Assembly: GCA_022508865.1 (NCBI GenBank)
Contig: JAFLUK010000003.1
Location: 1 to 33,761, forward strand
DNA: 33,761 nt
Direction: 5' to 3'
Origin: Oscillospiraceae bacterium
GTDB taxonomy: Bacteria > Bacillota > Clostridia > Oscillospirales > Acutalibacteraceae
The position numbers were made by a program, and so were the translations under genes. A model generated the notes under the pieces. The model was not told the origin of the DNA, did no database searches, and was given only the letters and a program-made list of their open reading frames with translations. Each line of letters starts with the position of its first letter. Position 1 is the first letter of the stretch. Shown here one piece after another: positions 22,573 through 30,357 of this stretch.

Positions 22573-23664
22573 ATGATAGAAATACTTACAAAGCATAATG
22601 TCAGCTTTAAAACAGAATTCAGCAACAGACAAATTACCGTGCCTGTTATCTACAGCGGGGAGTATCTTTCCAATGAGCTTTTAGACCTTAATTTGGCTCG
22701 GTTGTGCTGTACTCTTTGCTGTGCCGCATATGACGAAACGGAAATGATAAAAGCTTTTCAGGATGGAGAATTTACAGAAATAAAAACTTTTTATACCCAT
22801 AACGAGGAAAATTCAGCTTCCTTTGCAGTTGCAAAACGGAACGACATCTATTATGTGGTAATCAGGGGCACCTGCGGCGAGGAATGGTACAACAATTTCA
22901 GAACAGGTGTGGGAGATACACATCAGGGATATTATGATACAGTGTGCAAAATTTTGCCTGTTATCAGTAAATATGCCAAGGGCAAAAACGGTATTGTGCT
23001 GACAGGTCATTCCAGAGGAGGAGCTCTTTGCAATCTGCTGGCGGCTGAACTAATAAAGGACGGCAGAGAAAACATCTTTGCCTACACTTTTGCCTGTCCC
23101 AATGTTACCACCAAGGAAGAAGCATACAGCAAAAAATTCAGAAACATACACAACTTTGTGTATGAGGAGGATTTTATTACTCATTGTCCCTTGGAGGAAT
23201 GGGGATATAGCAGATACGGTAATACGGTGGTGTTCAGGTCAAGGGAGATAAACTATCGCAAGCTGAAAAAGACCTTTAATGAATTGACGGGAATGAACTT
23301 TATTTCATTTAGGGATTGTAATAAAAATATTGATGATTTTACAGACACGGCACTTCGTCTTGCCGCAGGTCCGTATGAATACTACAACAAGGGTTATCTG
23401 GTGGATGAAGAATATATCTCGCTGTATGATTATTTCCTCATTATATGTGATTTGTTCAATGATAAAAATTCCTTTGAAGCAGGAATTACTCTCCTTGCCA
23501 CCAAGCTGTCTGAATTTGCGCCAATCACTAATTTTCTTGTGAGCGGAACAGAAATGACCGATTTTATTTCTCATGGCGGTGCTAAAAATTCCTGCGGAAT
23601 GTTTGCCCATTCCTGCCTTACCTATCTGTGTCTTTTGGATACTCAAAAAATTAAGGCACCATAA
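22573..23664 (+). CDS. Class 3 lipase-like alpha/beta hydrolase
   Basis: 363 residues. The nucleophile elbow is GHSRGG with S147, preceded by 'NGIVLTGHSRGGALCNLLAAEL', the lipase_3 pattern; 'VVIRGTCGEEWYNNF' is the oxyanion strand. Candidate Asp is in 'YEEDFITHCPLEEWGY', and the His may be in 'DFISHGG' or 'MFAHSC'. No signal peptide, so the protein acts inside the cell (or forespore). ATG at 22573 with GGTGAT in front; upstream TTG and GTG codons lack a site. It shares a transcript with spoVAE, suggesting a role in spore formation or germination, perhaps like spore lipases of Bacillus. That link is inference from context. Confidence 0.82.
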   Translation: MIEILTKHNVSFKTEFSNRQITVPVIYSGEYLSNELLDLNLARLCCTLCCAAYDETEMIKAFQDGEFTEIKTFYTHNEENSASFAVAKRNDIYYVVIRGTCGEEWYNNFRTGVGDTHQGYYDTVCKILPVISKYAKGKNGIVLTGHSRGGALCNLLAAELIKDGRENIFAYTFACPNVTTKEEAYSKKFRNIHNFVYEEDFITHCPLEEWGYSRYGNTVVFRSREINYRKLKKTFNELTGMNFISFRDCNKNIDDFTDTALRLAAGPYEYYNKGYLVDEEYISLYDYFLIICDLFNDKNSFEAGITLLATKLSEFAPITNFLVSGTEMTDFISHGGAKNSCGMFAHSCLTYLCLLDTQKIKAP

Positions 23665-23685
23665 AATTAAGGTATCATAAATATA

Positions 23686-23737
23686 AAAAAGCGAAGCAAT
23701 CCCAAAACTAATCTTTTAGGGTGTTGCTTTGCTTTTT
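23686..23737 (+). terminator. Terminator after lipase gene
   Basis: Stem AAAAAGCGAAGCAA/TTGCTTTGCTTTTT with one G-T wobble and a partly paired loop, ending in a T run. Confidence 0.8.
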
Positions 23738-23767
23738 GCTTTCTTGATAAAAATTTAATTGAAAGTC

Positions 23768-23796
23768 TTGACAAAGATTAACTCCTGTTATATAAT
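23768..23796 (+). promoter_or_regulatory. Consensus promoter of feo operon
   Basis: TTGACA (23768-23773), exactly 17 bases, TATAAT (23791-23796): a perfect sigma-A consensus. Such a strong promoter implies tight repression, matching the inverted repeats directly downstream. Confidence 0.85.
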
Positions 23797-23805
23797 AATT
23801 TTGCA

Positions 23806-23821
23806 GTTAGCTTTAGCTAAC
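23806..23821. promoter_or_regulatory. Feo operator box 1
   Basis: GTTAGCTTTAGCTAAC, arms of seven bases around TT, starting ten bases after the -10 box, that is at the expected transcription start. Fits repressor binding. Confidence 0.65.
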
Positions 23822-23839
23822 TTAAATTTTTGTTTATTA

Positions 23840-23855
23840 GTTAGTTTGTGCTAAC
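23840..23855. promoter_or_regulatory. Feo operator box 2
   Basis: GTTAGTTTGTGCTAAC, same GTTAG-N6-CTAAC pattern as box 1, 34 bases further downstream in the feoA leader. Confidence 0.6.
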
Positions 23856-23913
23856 TGTAATAAAACAGAAAATCACAGAATAAAATATATTGGATAAAGG
23901 GGAGATTTTGCCT

Positions 23914-24135
23914 ATGAAAACACTTAGAAATACAAAAATCGGCAAGACGGAAACCGTAAAAAAAATTATGGGTCAGGGTGCGTTGAGAAGAAGAATTATG
24001 GATATGGGAATTACAAAGGGAGTTAAGGTAACAGTCCGCAAGGTGGCTCCTCTTGGTGACCCTTTGGAAATTACAGTAAGGGGCTATGAAATGTCTCTCA
24101 GAAAAGCAGATGCGGAAATGATAGTTTTGGAATAA
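23914..24135 (+). CDS. feoA: FeoA, ferrous iron transport accessory protein
   Basis: 73 residues, a small SH3-like cytoplasmic protein that assists FeoB. Seen features: 'MGQGALRRRIMDMGITKGVKVTVRKVAPLGDPLEITVRGYEMSLRKADAEMI', the standard FeoA core. The start at 23914 (ATG) has AAAGGGGAG nine bases before it; an in-frame TTG at 23890 would place that site inside the gene. feoB follows after 62 bases, with a third operator box in the gap. Confidence 0.93.
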   Translation: MKTLRNTKIGKTETVKKIMGQGALRRRIMDMGITKGVKVTVRKVAPLGDPLEITVRGYEMSLRKADAEMIVLE

Positions 24136-24151
24136 ATTTTTTGTACCATTT

Positions 24152-24169
24152 GGTTAGTTGTAGCTAACC
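24152..24169. promoter_or_regulatory. Feo operator box 3, between feoA and feoB
   Basis: GGTTAG-TTGTAG-CTAACC, perfect six-base arms with the same GTTAG-N6-CTAAC core as boxes 1 and 2. It may control a feoB promoter or block elongation. Confidence 0.6.
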
Positions 24170-24197
24170 GAAATCAAAGGAAAGAGAGGAAAAAGTA

Positions 24198-26342
24198 ATG
24201 AACATAAAAATTGCCCTTGCAGGCAATCCAAACAGCGGCAAAACCACACTATTTAATTTGCTTACAGGCTCAAATCAGTATGTAGGCAATTGGCCCGGAG
24301 TTACCGTGGAAAAAAAGGAGGGTAAGTTGAAAAAACACAGTAATGTAACAGTTACCGACCTTCCGGGAATTTACTCACTGTCACCCTATACATTAGAGGA
24401 AGTTGTTGCAAGAAATTATTTAATTGAAGAAAATCCCGATGTAATACTAAACATAGTGGACGGCACAAATCTTGAACGCAACCTCTATCTTACAACCCAG
24501 CTTGTTGAACTGGGAATACCTGTTGTAATAGCTATTAATATGACAGATATTTTAAGAAAAAAAGGTGAAAAAATTGATATTGATGCCCTTTCAAAAAAGC
24601 TGGGCTGTAGTGTGGTAGAGATTTCTGCGCTGAAGGGTACAGGTATTTCAAAGGTAACCGATGCGGCTTTGGCAGCGGCAGAAAATAAGGGTAGTTTACC
24701 TGTCTATAAATTTTCCTCGTCAATAGAGGAAGCCTTAAAAAAGATAGAAATACCCGCAACTCAAGCTAACAAAATACCTGCAGAAAGACTTCGCTGGTAC
24801 TGTGTTAAGGTTTTTGAAAGAGACAGCAGGGTTAAGGAAAAACTGAATTTTTCAGATAGTGCGGCACTAAATATCGAAAAGGAAATTAAGACGGTTGAGA
24901 CAATCCTTGATGACGACTCTGAAAGTATTATTATTAACGAAAGATACTTATTCATCGAAAAAATCTTAAAGGATTGTTACATAAAAAGTAACAAGGGCAG
25001 TATGACAACTTCCGACAAGATTGATAGGATAGTTACAAACCGAATTGCGGCTTTGCCATTATTTGCACTTGTTATGTTCCTTGTATATTATATTTCTGTT
25101 ACTACAGTGGGAAGTTGGACTACCGATTGGGTAAACGATAACCTTTTTGGAGAAGGGTTTTCTCTGTTTGGACAGGAAATTGCCGGTATTCCCACTCTTG
25201 TTGAGGGAGGATTGAATACCATTGGCTGTGCAGATTGGCTTGTGGGACTTATTGTAGACGGTATAGTCGGAGGTGTTGGGGCTGTGCTTGGCTTTTTGCC
25301 CCAGCTGTTTGTGTTGTTTATGTTTCTTGCAATACTTGAGGGTTGTGGTTATATGGCAAGAATAGCCTTCGTTATGGATAAAATATTCTGCAAATTCGGT
25401 CTTTCCGGTAAGTCATTTATTCCTATACTCATAGGTACAGGCTGTGGTGTTCCCGGAATTATGGCGTCCAGAACAATAGAAAATCAGCGTGACAGAAGAA
25501 TGACAATTATCACTACCACTTTTATTCCCTGCAGTGCAAAGCTGCCTATTATTGCTCTTATAGCCTCATCAATGTTCGGCGGTGCCTGGTGGGTGGCACC
25601 AAGTGCATATTTTGCAGGAATTGCGGCAATTATTACATCGGGAATAATGTTAAAGAAAACAAAGCTGTTTTCAGGGGAAGTTGCTCCCTTTGTTATGGAG
25701 CTTCCTGCATATCATCTGCCTGCTGTCAGCAATGTGTTGAGAAGTATGTGGGAGCGTGGATGGTCCTTTATTAAAAAGGCAGGAACTATTATTCTTGTTT
25801 CTTCAATATTAATATGGGCAGGCTCTGCCTTTGGTTTTCAGGAAGGACAGTTTATATTTAATCCTGAAATGGAATTGGAAAACAGCATAATCGGTATAAT
25901 CGGCAGTGGTATTTGCCATATATTCGCACCTCTTGGTTTTGGTAATATTAAAGCAACAATAGCTACAATTATGGGCCTTGTGGCAAAGGAAGAAATTGTC
26001 GGTGTGTTTGGTGTGCTGGACTTTGTGGGTATGACTAAACTGTCTGCATATTCATTCCTGTTGTTCAATCTGCTGTGTGCTCCCTGCTTTGCTGCAATGG
26101 GTGCAATCAGAAGAGAGATGAACAGAGGAAAATGGACAATGTTTGCAATCGGTTATCAGTGTGCGTTTGCCTATGCAGTGTCATTGGTAGTATATCAGCT
26201 TGGAATGATGTTTACAGGACAGGGCAACATTTTGGGAACAGCTGTTGCAGTAATAATTACAGGAATATTTGTATATATGCTGTTAAGGCAACCCTTCAAA
26301 GGAACAAGACTGACCACAAGAGTAAAAAATGTTCAGCTTTAA
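24198..26342 (+). CDS. feoB: FeoB, GTP-dependent ferrous iron transporter
   Basis: 714 residues. The N-terminal G domain has G1 GNPNSGKTT (9-17), G2 T36 in GVTVE, G3 DLPG (54-57) and G4 NMTD (114-117). A helical GDI region follows, then the membrane part with two Gate-type motifs: 'LAILEGCGYMARIAFVMDK' with 'IPILIGTGCGVPGIMASRT', and 'ATIMGLVAKEEIVGVFGVLDF' with 'LLFNLLCAPCFAAMGAIRRE'. It imports Fe2+ across the cytoplasmic membrane under anaerobic conditions. GAGAGGA lies before the ATG. A FeoB-associated Cys-rich peptide gene follows after 24 bases. Confidence 0.96.
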   Translation: MNIKIALAGNPNSGKTTLFNLLTGSNQYVGNWPGVTVEKKEGKLKKHSNVTVTDLPGIYSLSPYTLEEVVARNYLIEENPDVILNIVDGTNLERNLYLTTQLVELGIPVVIAINMTDILRKKGEKIDIDALSKKLGCSVVEISALKGTGISKVTDAALAAAENKGSLPVYKFSSSIEEALKKIEIPATQANKIPAERLRWYCVKVFERDSRVKEKLNFSDSAALNIEKEIKTVETILDDDSESIIINERYLFIEKILKDCYIKSNKGSMTTSDKIDRIVTNRIAALPLFALVMFLVYYISVTTVGSWTTDWVNDNLFGEGFSLFGQEIAGIPTLVEGGLNTIGCADWLVGLIVDGIVGGVGAVLGFLPQLFVLFMFLAILEGCGYMARIAFVMDKIFCKFGLSGKSFIPILIGTGCGVPGIMASRTIENQRDRRMTIITTTFIPCSAKLPIIALIASSMFGGAWWVAPSAYFAGIAAIITSGIMLKKTKLFSGEVAPFVMELPAYHLPAVSNVLRSMWERGWSFIKKAGTIILVSSILIWAGSAFGFQEGQFIFNPEMELENSIIGIIGSGICHIFAPLGFGNIKATIATIMGLVAKEEIVGVFGVLDFVGMTKLSAYSFLLFNLLCAPCFAAMGAIRREMNRGKWTMFAIGYQCAFAYAVSLVVYQLGMMFTGQGNILGTAVAVIITGIFVYMLLRQPFKGTRLTTRVKNVQL

Positions 26343-26366
26343 AAAAAGAGAGAAAAGGATTTGAAT

Positions 26367-26516
26367 ATGGGAACAATAGTAGTTGGTACTGTTACAGCGG
26401 CAGTGGTTATAGCAGCCATTGTAACTATGACGAAAAATAAGAAAAAAGGCAAAACAGCTTGCGGATGCGGATGCACAAGCTGTCCGATGCAAGGAAGCTG
26501 TCATAGTAAAAAATAA
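26367..26516 (+). CDS. FeoB-associated Cys-rich membrane protein
   Basis: 49 residues. One membrane helix (about 3-21, 'TIVVGTVTAAVVIAAIVTM') is followed by a Lys-rich stretch and a Cys cluster C32, C34, C36, C39, C45 ('ACGCGCTSCPMQGSC'). This matches the FeoB_associated family (PF12669), found after feoB in Firmicutes and proposed to assist iron handling. GAGAGAAAAGGA precedes the ATG. Third gene of the feo operon. Confidence 0.9.
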   Translation: MGTIVVGTVTAAVVIAAIVTMTKNKKKGKTACGCGCTSCPMQGSCHSKK

Positions 26517-26564
26517 AAACTGCACAATCAGGTTAATAAAGAAAAGTGCTTGATTTATAAAAAA

Positions 26565-26593
26565 AACCGTCCGGATTACAAATCCTGACGGTT
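26565..26593 (+). terminator. Terminator of feo operon
   Basis: Stem AACCGTC-C-GGATT / AATCC-T-GACGGTT with one C-T mismatch and a three-base loop, followed by a moderate T run. Confidence 0.75.
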
Positions 26594-26662
26594 ATTACTT
26601 TTGCAAGAGTTTATCGTTTGTTTTCAATTTGCATTGTGCAGAAAAATTATTCTAAATAATAA

Positions 26663-26682
26663 GAGGGCGGTTTTCCGCCCTC
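26663..26682 (-). terminator. Terminator of YARHG lipoprotein gene
   Basis: GAGGGCGG-TTTT-CCGCCCTC perfect 8-base stem. On the minus strand it is followed by TTATTATTTAG, 14 bases after the stop codon. Confidence 0.8.
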
Positions 26683-26696
26683 AAACAGTTGCTTTA

Positions 26697-27266
26697 TTAT
26701 CTGTACTTTGCCAGAAAGTCTTTGTTATACTTTTCGTAGTAATTAAAGCTGCTTTCTGCCTCTGCATCGCTTGTGGTTGTGCCCTTGTACCATGACTGGC
26801 TTTCATAATAAGCTTTGATGGACGGAGTTTTGAAAATATAGCCGTGATGTGCATAGATATCGTTGATTACACTCTGAACAGTATCGGCAGAAACCCCTGC
26901 AACGTCACTTTCTGTAAATTTTCTTGAAGCTGCCTGGGAATAGCTTATGCCGCCTGAATAGTCGGACTGTGTTGCAGGCGCAACATATTCTGTGGTGGGT
27001 GCTACATATTCTGTGGTTGGCGCTACATACTTTGTAGTAGGAGCAGTAGTTGTAATTTTCTTTGGCTTTGTTGTTTTTTGTGTTGTAGATGTTTTGTCCT
27101 TAAATGAGAATGTAACGGATTCACTTATGGAAACAGTAGGCTCCTTATAGGTGATTTCTGTTGTTGGTTGTGTTTCGTCGCTATTGCCGAAAAGTTCACA
27201 GCCTGTAAAGGTCAGAAGCCCTGCAAAGATTGTCATGATTAAAAGAATTATACAAGATTTCTTCAT
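26697..27266 (-). CDS. YARHG-domain lipoprotein
   Basis: 189 residues. A lipoprotein signal peptide ends in FTGC with C23 as lipidation site. A disordered Thr/Pro/Lys-rich linker (about 28-110) contains a tandem repeat of 'EYVAPTT' (three to four copies). The C-terminal domain (about 120-189) is YARHG-like: 'VINDIYAHHGYIFKTPSIKAYYESQSWYKG' with His in place of Arg in the name-giving motif. YARHG domains are extracellular, of unknown function, frequent in gut Firmicutes. GAGGGAG precedes the ATG. Transcribed alone, divergent from trkA. Confidence 0.85.
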   Translation of the reverse strand: MKKSCIILLIMTIFAGLLTFTGCELFGNSDETQPTTEITYKEPTVSISESVTFSFKDKTSTTQKTTKPKKITTTAPTTKYVAPTTEYVAPTTEYVAPATQSDYSGGISYSQAASRKFTESDVAGVSADTVQSVINDIYAHHGYIFKTPSIKAYYESQSWYKGTTTSDAEAESSFNYYEKYNKDFLAKYR

Positions 27267-27439
27267 AATTAATCTCCCTCTTTTGTGTGTTGTTTAGCAT
27301 AATGTTTTTGTGTATAAAATATCTATACACACATACTTTAACAAATTCCGAAAATATAGTCAATATTTAAAGCGAATTGTTCCAAAAATGTAATTATTTT
27401 TGTAAATATGTGATATTAGGTGATTTTTTGAAATTTATG

Positions 27440-27448
27440 TGATATAAT
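27440..27448 (+). promoter_or_regulatory. Extended -10 promoter of trkAH
   Basis: TGATATAAT (TG, one base, TATAAT), about 46 bases before the start codon; the -35 region is weak. The leader is too short for a c-di-AMP riboswitch. Confidence 0.5.
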
Positions 27449-27493
27449 GTACCTTATACAAATTATAAATAACTTTGCCGAGAGGTGTTTTTA

Positions 27494-28849
27494 TTGAATA
27501 TAATTGTTATTGGTGCCGGAAAAATAGGTAAGGCGCTGACAAAAAGTCTTAGGGAAGAGGGTCACGACGTAGTTGTTGTGGATATTAGCGAGCAAAGAGT
27601 TGACAGAATTGTGGAGGAGCAGGACGTCAACGGTATTTGCGGAAACGGCACACACTGTGATGTGCTTAAGGAAGCAGGTGTACACAACGCTTACCTCGTT
27701 ATAGCCTCGACATTTTCTGACGAAATCAACATTCTTTGTTGTATCATCGCAAGGAAAATGGGCGCACGCCACGCAATTGCAAGGGTAAGAGGTCCGGAAT
27801 ATGTGCGTCAATTTGACTTTATGAAAAACGATTTAAAGATTTCTATGATGGTAAATCCTGACATGAGTGTTGCCACAGAAATTTCAAGAATACTGAAATT
27901 TCCTGCCGCCGCCAGCTACGAAACCTTTGCTAACGGCAAAATTGATATGATAGAGGTAGCTGTTAAAAGCGGTAATGTAATAATTGACAAGCCTGTAAGA
28001 GAAATTTCTCAAATTTACGGCAACAAGTTCCTTATTTGTGCCGTAAGAAGAGGAGAAGAGGTTTTCATTCCAAAGGGAGATTTTGTAATCAGGGAAAAGG
28101 ACAGCATTTATATTTCGGGCCCTCATAAATCAGTGGTGAACATACTCAAGGATATGGGTATGATGAAAAACAGAATAAAAAGTGTTATGATAATCGGCGG
28201 CTCGAGAATTGCCCATTATCTTACAATGATTTTGATAAAGGCAGGTATGGATGTTACCATTATTGAGAAAAACAGCGAAAGGTGTAGATTCCTTTCGGAT
28301 AATCTGTCTGATGCAAGAATTGTTCTTGGAAATTCCGCAGACCACAATCTTCTCATTGAGGAGGGCATTGACAAGTGCGATGCTGTGGTAACTGTTACCG
28401 ACAGTGATGAGGCAAACTTCCTTGTTTCTATGTATGCCCAGACTTTTGAAGTTAAAAAACTGGTTACAAAAATTAACGAGCCGGAGTTTTTCCAGCTTTA
28501 TAACAAGATTATGGGAGAGAGTGCAATATCCTTAAGTCAGGTAACCTCCGCCACAATAACAAAATATCTCAGGTCGAAAATGAATGTTAACGGTGACGAA
28601 ATGAAGTCGCTGTATAAACTGATGCAGGGCAAAATTGAAGCTATTGAATTTATTGCTCCGTCTGACGCAGACTATCTTTCCAAGCCTATCCATACACTGA
28701 AATTCAGAAAAGATGTACTCATTGCCGCAATCAGCAGAAAGAGGAAGATTTTCTTCCCCACAGGTGATGATATGATAGAAGCAGGAGATAGTGTAATAAT
28801 AGTAACAAAGGGTAGTGCAATCCGTTCACTAAAGGATATTTTTGTATGA
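27494..28849 (+). CDS. trkA: TrkA, peripheral potassium uptake regulator
   Basis: 451 residues, two tandem RCK_N plus TrkA_C units. The first nucleotide motif is 'IIVIGAGKIGKALTKSL' at the N-terminus, the second 'VMIIGGSRIAHYLTMIL' at about 220; each binds NAD(H)/ATP and gates the TrkH channel from the cytoplasm. The start TTG at 27494 is preferred: AGAGGTG lies seven bases before it, and the family begins MNII. The GTG at 27485 overlaps the ribosome site. The stop overlaps the TrkH start (ATGA), so the two are translationally coupled. Confidence 0.93.
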   Translation: MNIIVIGAGKIGKALTKSLREEGHDVVVVDISEQRVDRIVEEQDVNGICGNGTHCDVLKEAGVHNAYLVIASTFSDEINILCCIIARKMGARHAIARVRGPEYVRQFDFMKNDLKISMMVNPDMSVATEISRILKFPAAASYETFANGKIDMIEVAVKSGNVIIDKPVREISQIYGNKFLICAVRRGEEVFIPKGDFVIREKDSIYISGPHKSVVNILKDMGMMKNRIKSVMIIGGSRIAHYLTMILIKAGMDVTIIEKNSERCRFLSDNLSDARIVLGNSADHNLLIEEGIDKCDAVVTVTDSDEANFLVSMYAQTFEVKKLVTKINEPEFFQLYNKIMGESAISLSQVTSATITKYLRSKMNVNGDEMKSLYKLMQGKIEAIEFIAPSDADYLSKPIHTLKFRKDVLIAAISRKRKIFFPTGDDMIEAGDSVIIVTKGSAIRSLKDIFV

Positions 28850-30294
28850 ATTACAGAGCAGTAGTAAATATATTGGGCAAAATTATGTTTATAGAGGGTG
28901 CGCTTATGACCCTGCCGCTGATTGTTGCCCTTATATACGGAGAAACAAATACATATATGGCTTTTACAATTCCTATTCTGGCGCTGCTGGGAGTAGGCTT
29001 GCTTTTCGGCTTTAAAAGTCCAAAGAACAAGCTTCTCCGAGCCAAGGAGGGTTTTGTAATATGCGGTCTTGCATGGATACTTATGTCCCTTTTCGGCTGT
29101 ATTCCCTTTGTTATATCCGGAATGATACCAAATTATCTTGATGCATTTTTTGAAACAGTGTCGGGATTTACCACAACAGGGTCAACAATAATGACAAAGA
29201 TAGAGGGCAATCCCTTTGGTCTGCTTTTCTGGAGAAGCTTTACCCACTGGATTGGCGGTATGGGCGTTATTACCTTCCTGATGGCTGTTGTGCCACAGGG
29301 TGACGGACAGTCAATGCACCTGATGCGTGCAGAAGTTCCCGGCCCAAAAGCAGGCAAGATAGTAAGCAAAATGACAGACACCGTAAGAATTTTGTATATT
29401 ATCTACTTTGTACTGACAGCCTTGGAAATTGTTTTTCTTATGTTCTCGGGTATTGGATTCTATCACAGTGTGGTAACATCATTTGCAACAGCAGGCACGG
29501 GCGGCTTCTCTGTTAAGGATGCATCCATTGCAGGGTATCACAATGCATATGTTGAGTATGTTGTGGCAACCTTTATGCTGCTTTTCGGTGTTAATTTCAG
29601 CCTTTATTTCTTTATGATTTTACGGAAGTTCAAATCTGTCATAAAGGACGAAGAGCTTTGGGTTTATCTGGGTATAATTGCGGTTTCCATAGCTGTGATT
29701 ATGCTGAATCTGATGTACACCACAGATACAACAGGAGAAAAGGCGTTCAGAGACTCTTACTTTACGGTAACGGCTATTGTCAGTACAACAGGTTTTGTCA
29801 CTGCGGACTTTGAGCAGTGGTCAATCCTGCTTAAAACAATCATTGTCACTTTAATGTTTGTTGGTGGTATGGCAGGCTCAACAGGCGGCGGAATCAAGGT
29901 TTCACGAGTAATGCTGTATTTTAAGCAGATGATAAGCGACATTAAGCAAATGCTTAACCCAAGGCAGGTAATGGGTGTGCGTGTAAACAAAAAGAGTGTG
30001 GATTCCAGTGTGCTTAAAGGAATAAACACCTATCTTGTTATTTATGTGTTTATCATAATTTTCAGCACAGTGATTATCAGTATTGAGGGAGAAAGCCTTG
30101 TTACCAATTTTACAGCGGTTGTTTCCTGTTTTAATAATATAGGTCCCGGTATGGAAAGCATTGGCGCAACAGAGAACTTTGCGCACCTTGGGGTGCTGAC
30201 AAAGATTATACTTTGCTTTGATATGCTTGCCGGACGTTTGGAAATTTTCCCAATGATGATTTTACTTGTTCCTTCCACTTGGAAAAGACATTAA
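28846..30294 (+). CDS. trkH: TrkH, potassium channel/transport subunit
   Basis: 482 residues with about ten helices in four M1-P-M2 repeats. The four selectivity loops are visible: TTTGST (109-114), ATAGTGGF (214-221), STTGF (313-317) and NNIGPGM (430-436), each with the conserved Gly. 'THWIGGMGVITF' and 'FVGGMAGSTGGGIKVSR' are also standard, the latter being the gating loop. It imports K+ with TrkA bound on the inner face. Second gene of the operon, ended by a strong hairpin. Confidence 0.95.
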   Translation: MNYRAVVNILGKIMFIEGALMTLPLIVALIYGETNTYMAFTIPILALLGVGLLFGFKSPKNKLLRAKEGFVICGLAWILMSLFGCIPFVISGMIPNYLDAFFETVSGFTTTGSTIMTKIEGNPFGLLFWRSFTHWIGGMGVITFLMAVVPQGDGQSMHLMRAEVPGPKAGKIVSKMTDTVRILYIIYFVLTALEIVFLMFSGIGFYHSVVTSFATAGTGGFSVKDASIAGYHNAYVEYVVATFMLLFGVNFSLYFFMILRKFKSVIKDEELWVYLGIIAVSIAVIMLNLMYTTDTTGEKAFRDSYFTVTAIVSTTGFVTADFEQWSILLKTIIVTLMFVGGMAGSTGGGIKVSRVMLYFKQMISDIKQMLNPRQVMGVRVNKKSVDSSVLKGINTYLVIYVFIIIFSTVIISIEGESLVTNFTAVVSCFNNIGPGMESIGATENFAHLGVLTKIILCFDMLAGRLEIFPMMILLVPSTWKRH

Positions 30295-30310
30295 TATTTA
30301 TAAAATTTAT

Positions 30311-30340
30311 CCCCCAAGATTAAGAAAGTAATCTTGGGGG
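30311..30340. terminator. Bidirectional terminator between trkH and DUF975/CmpB gene
   Basis: Perfect 12-base stem CCCCCAAGATTA/TAATCTTGGGGG with a six-base loop. It serves the two convergent genes. Confidence 0.9.
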
Positions 30341-30357
30341 TAATTTTATGTCATATT

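Noticed and set aside
26979-27050. Short tandem DNA repeats as a CRISPR-like array
   Set aside because: They encode the Thr/Pro linker of the YARHG lipoprotein in frame; there are no spacers.
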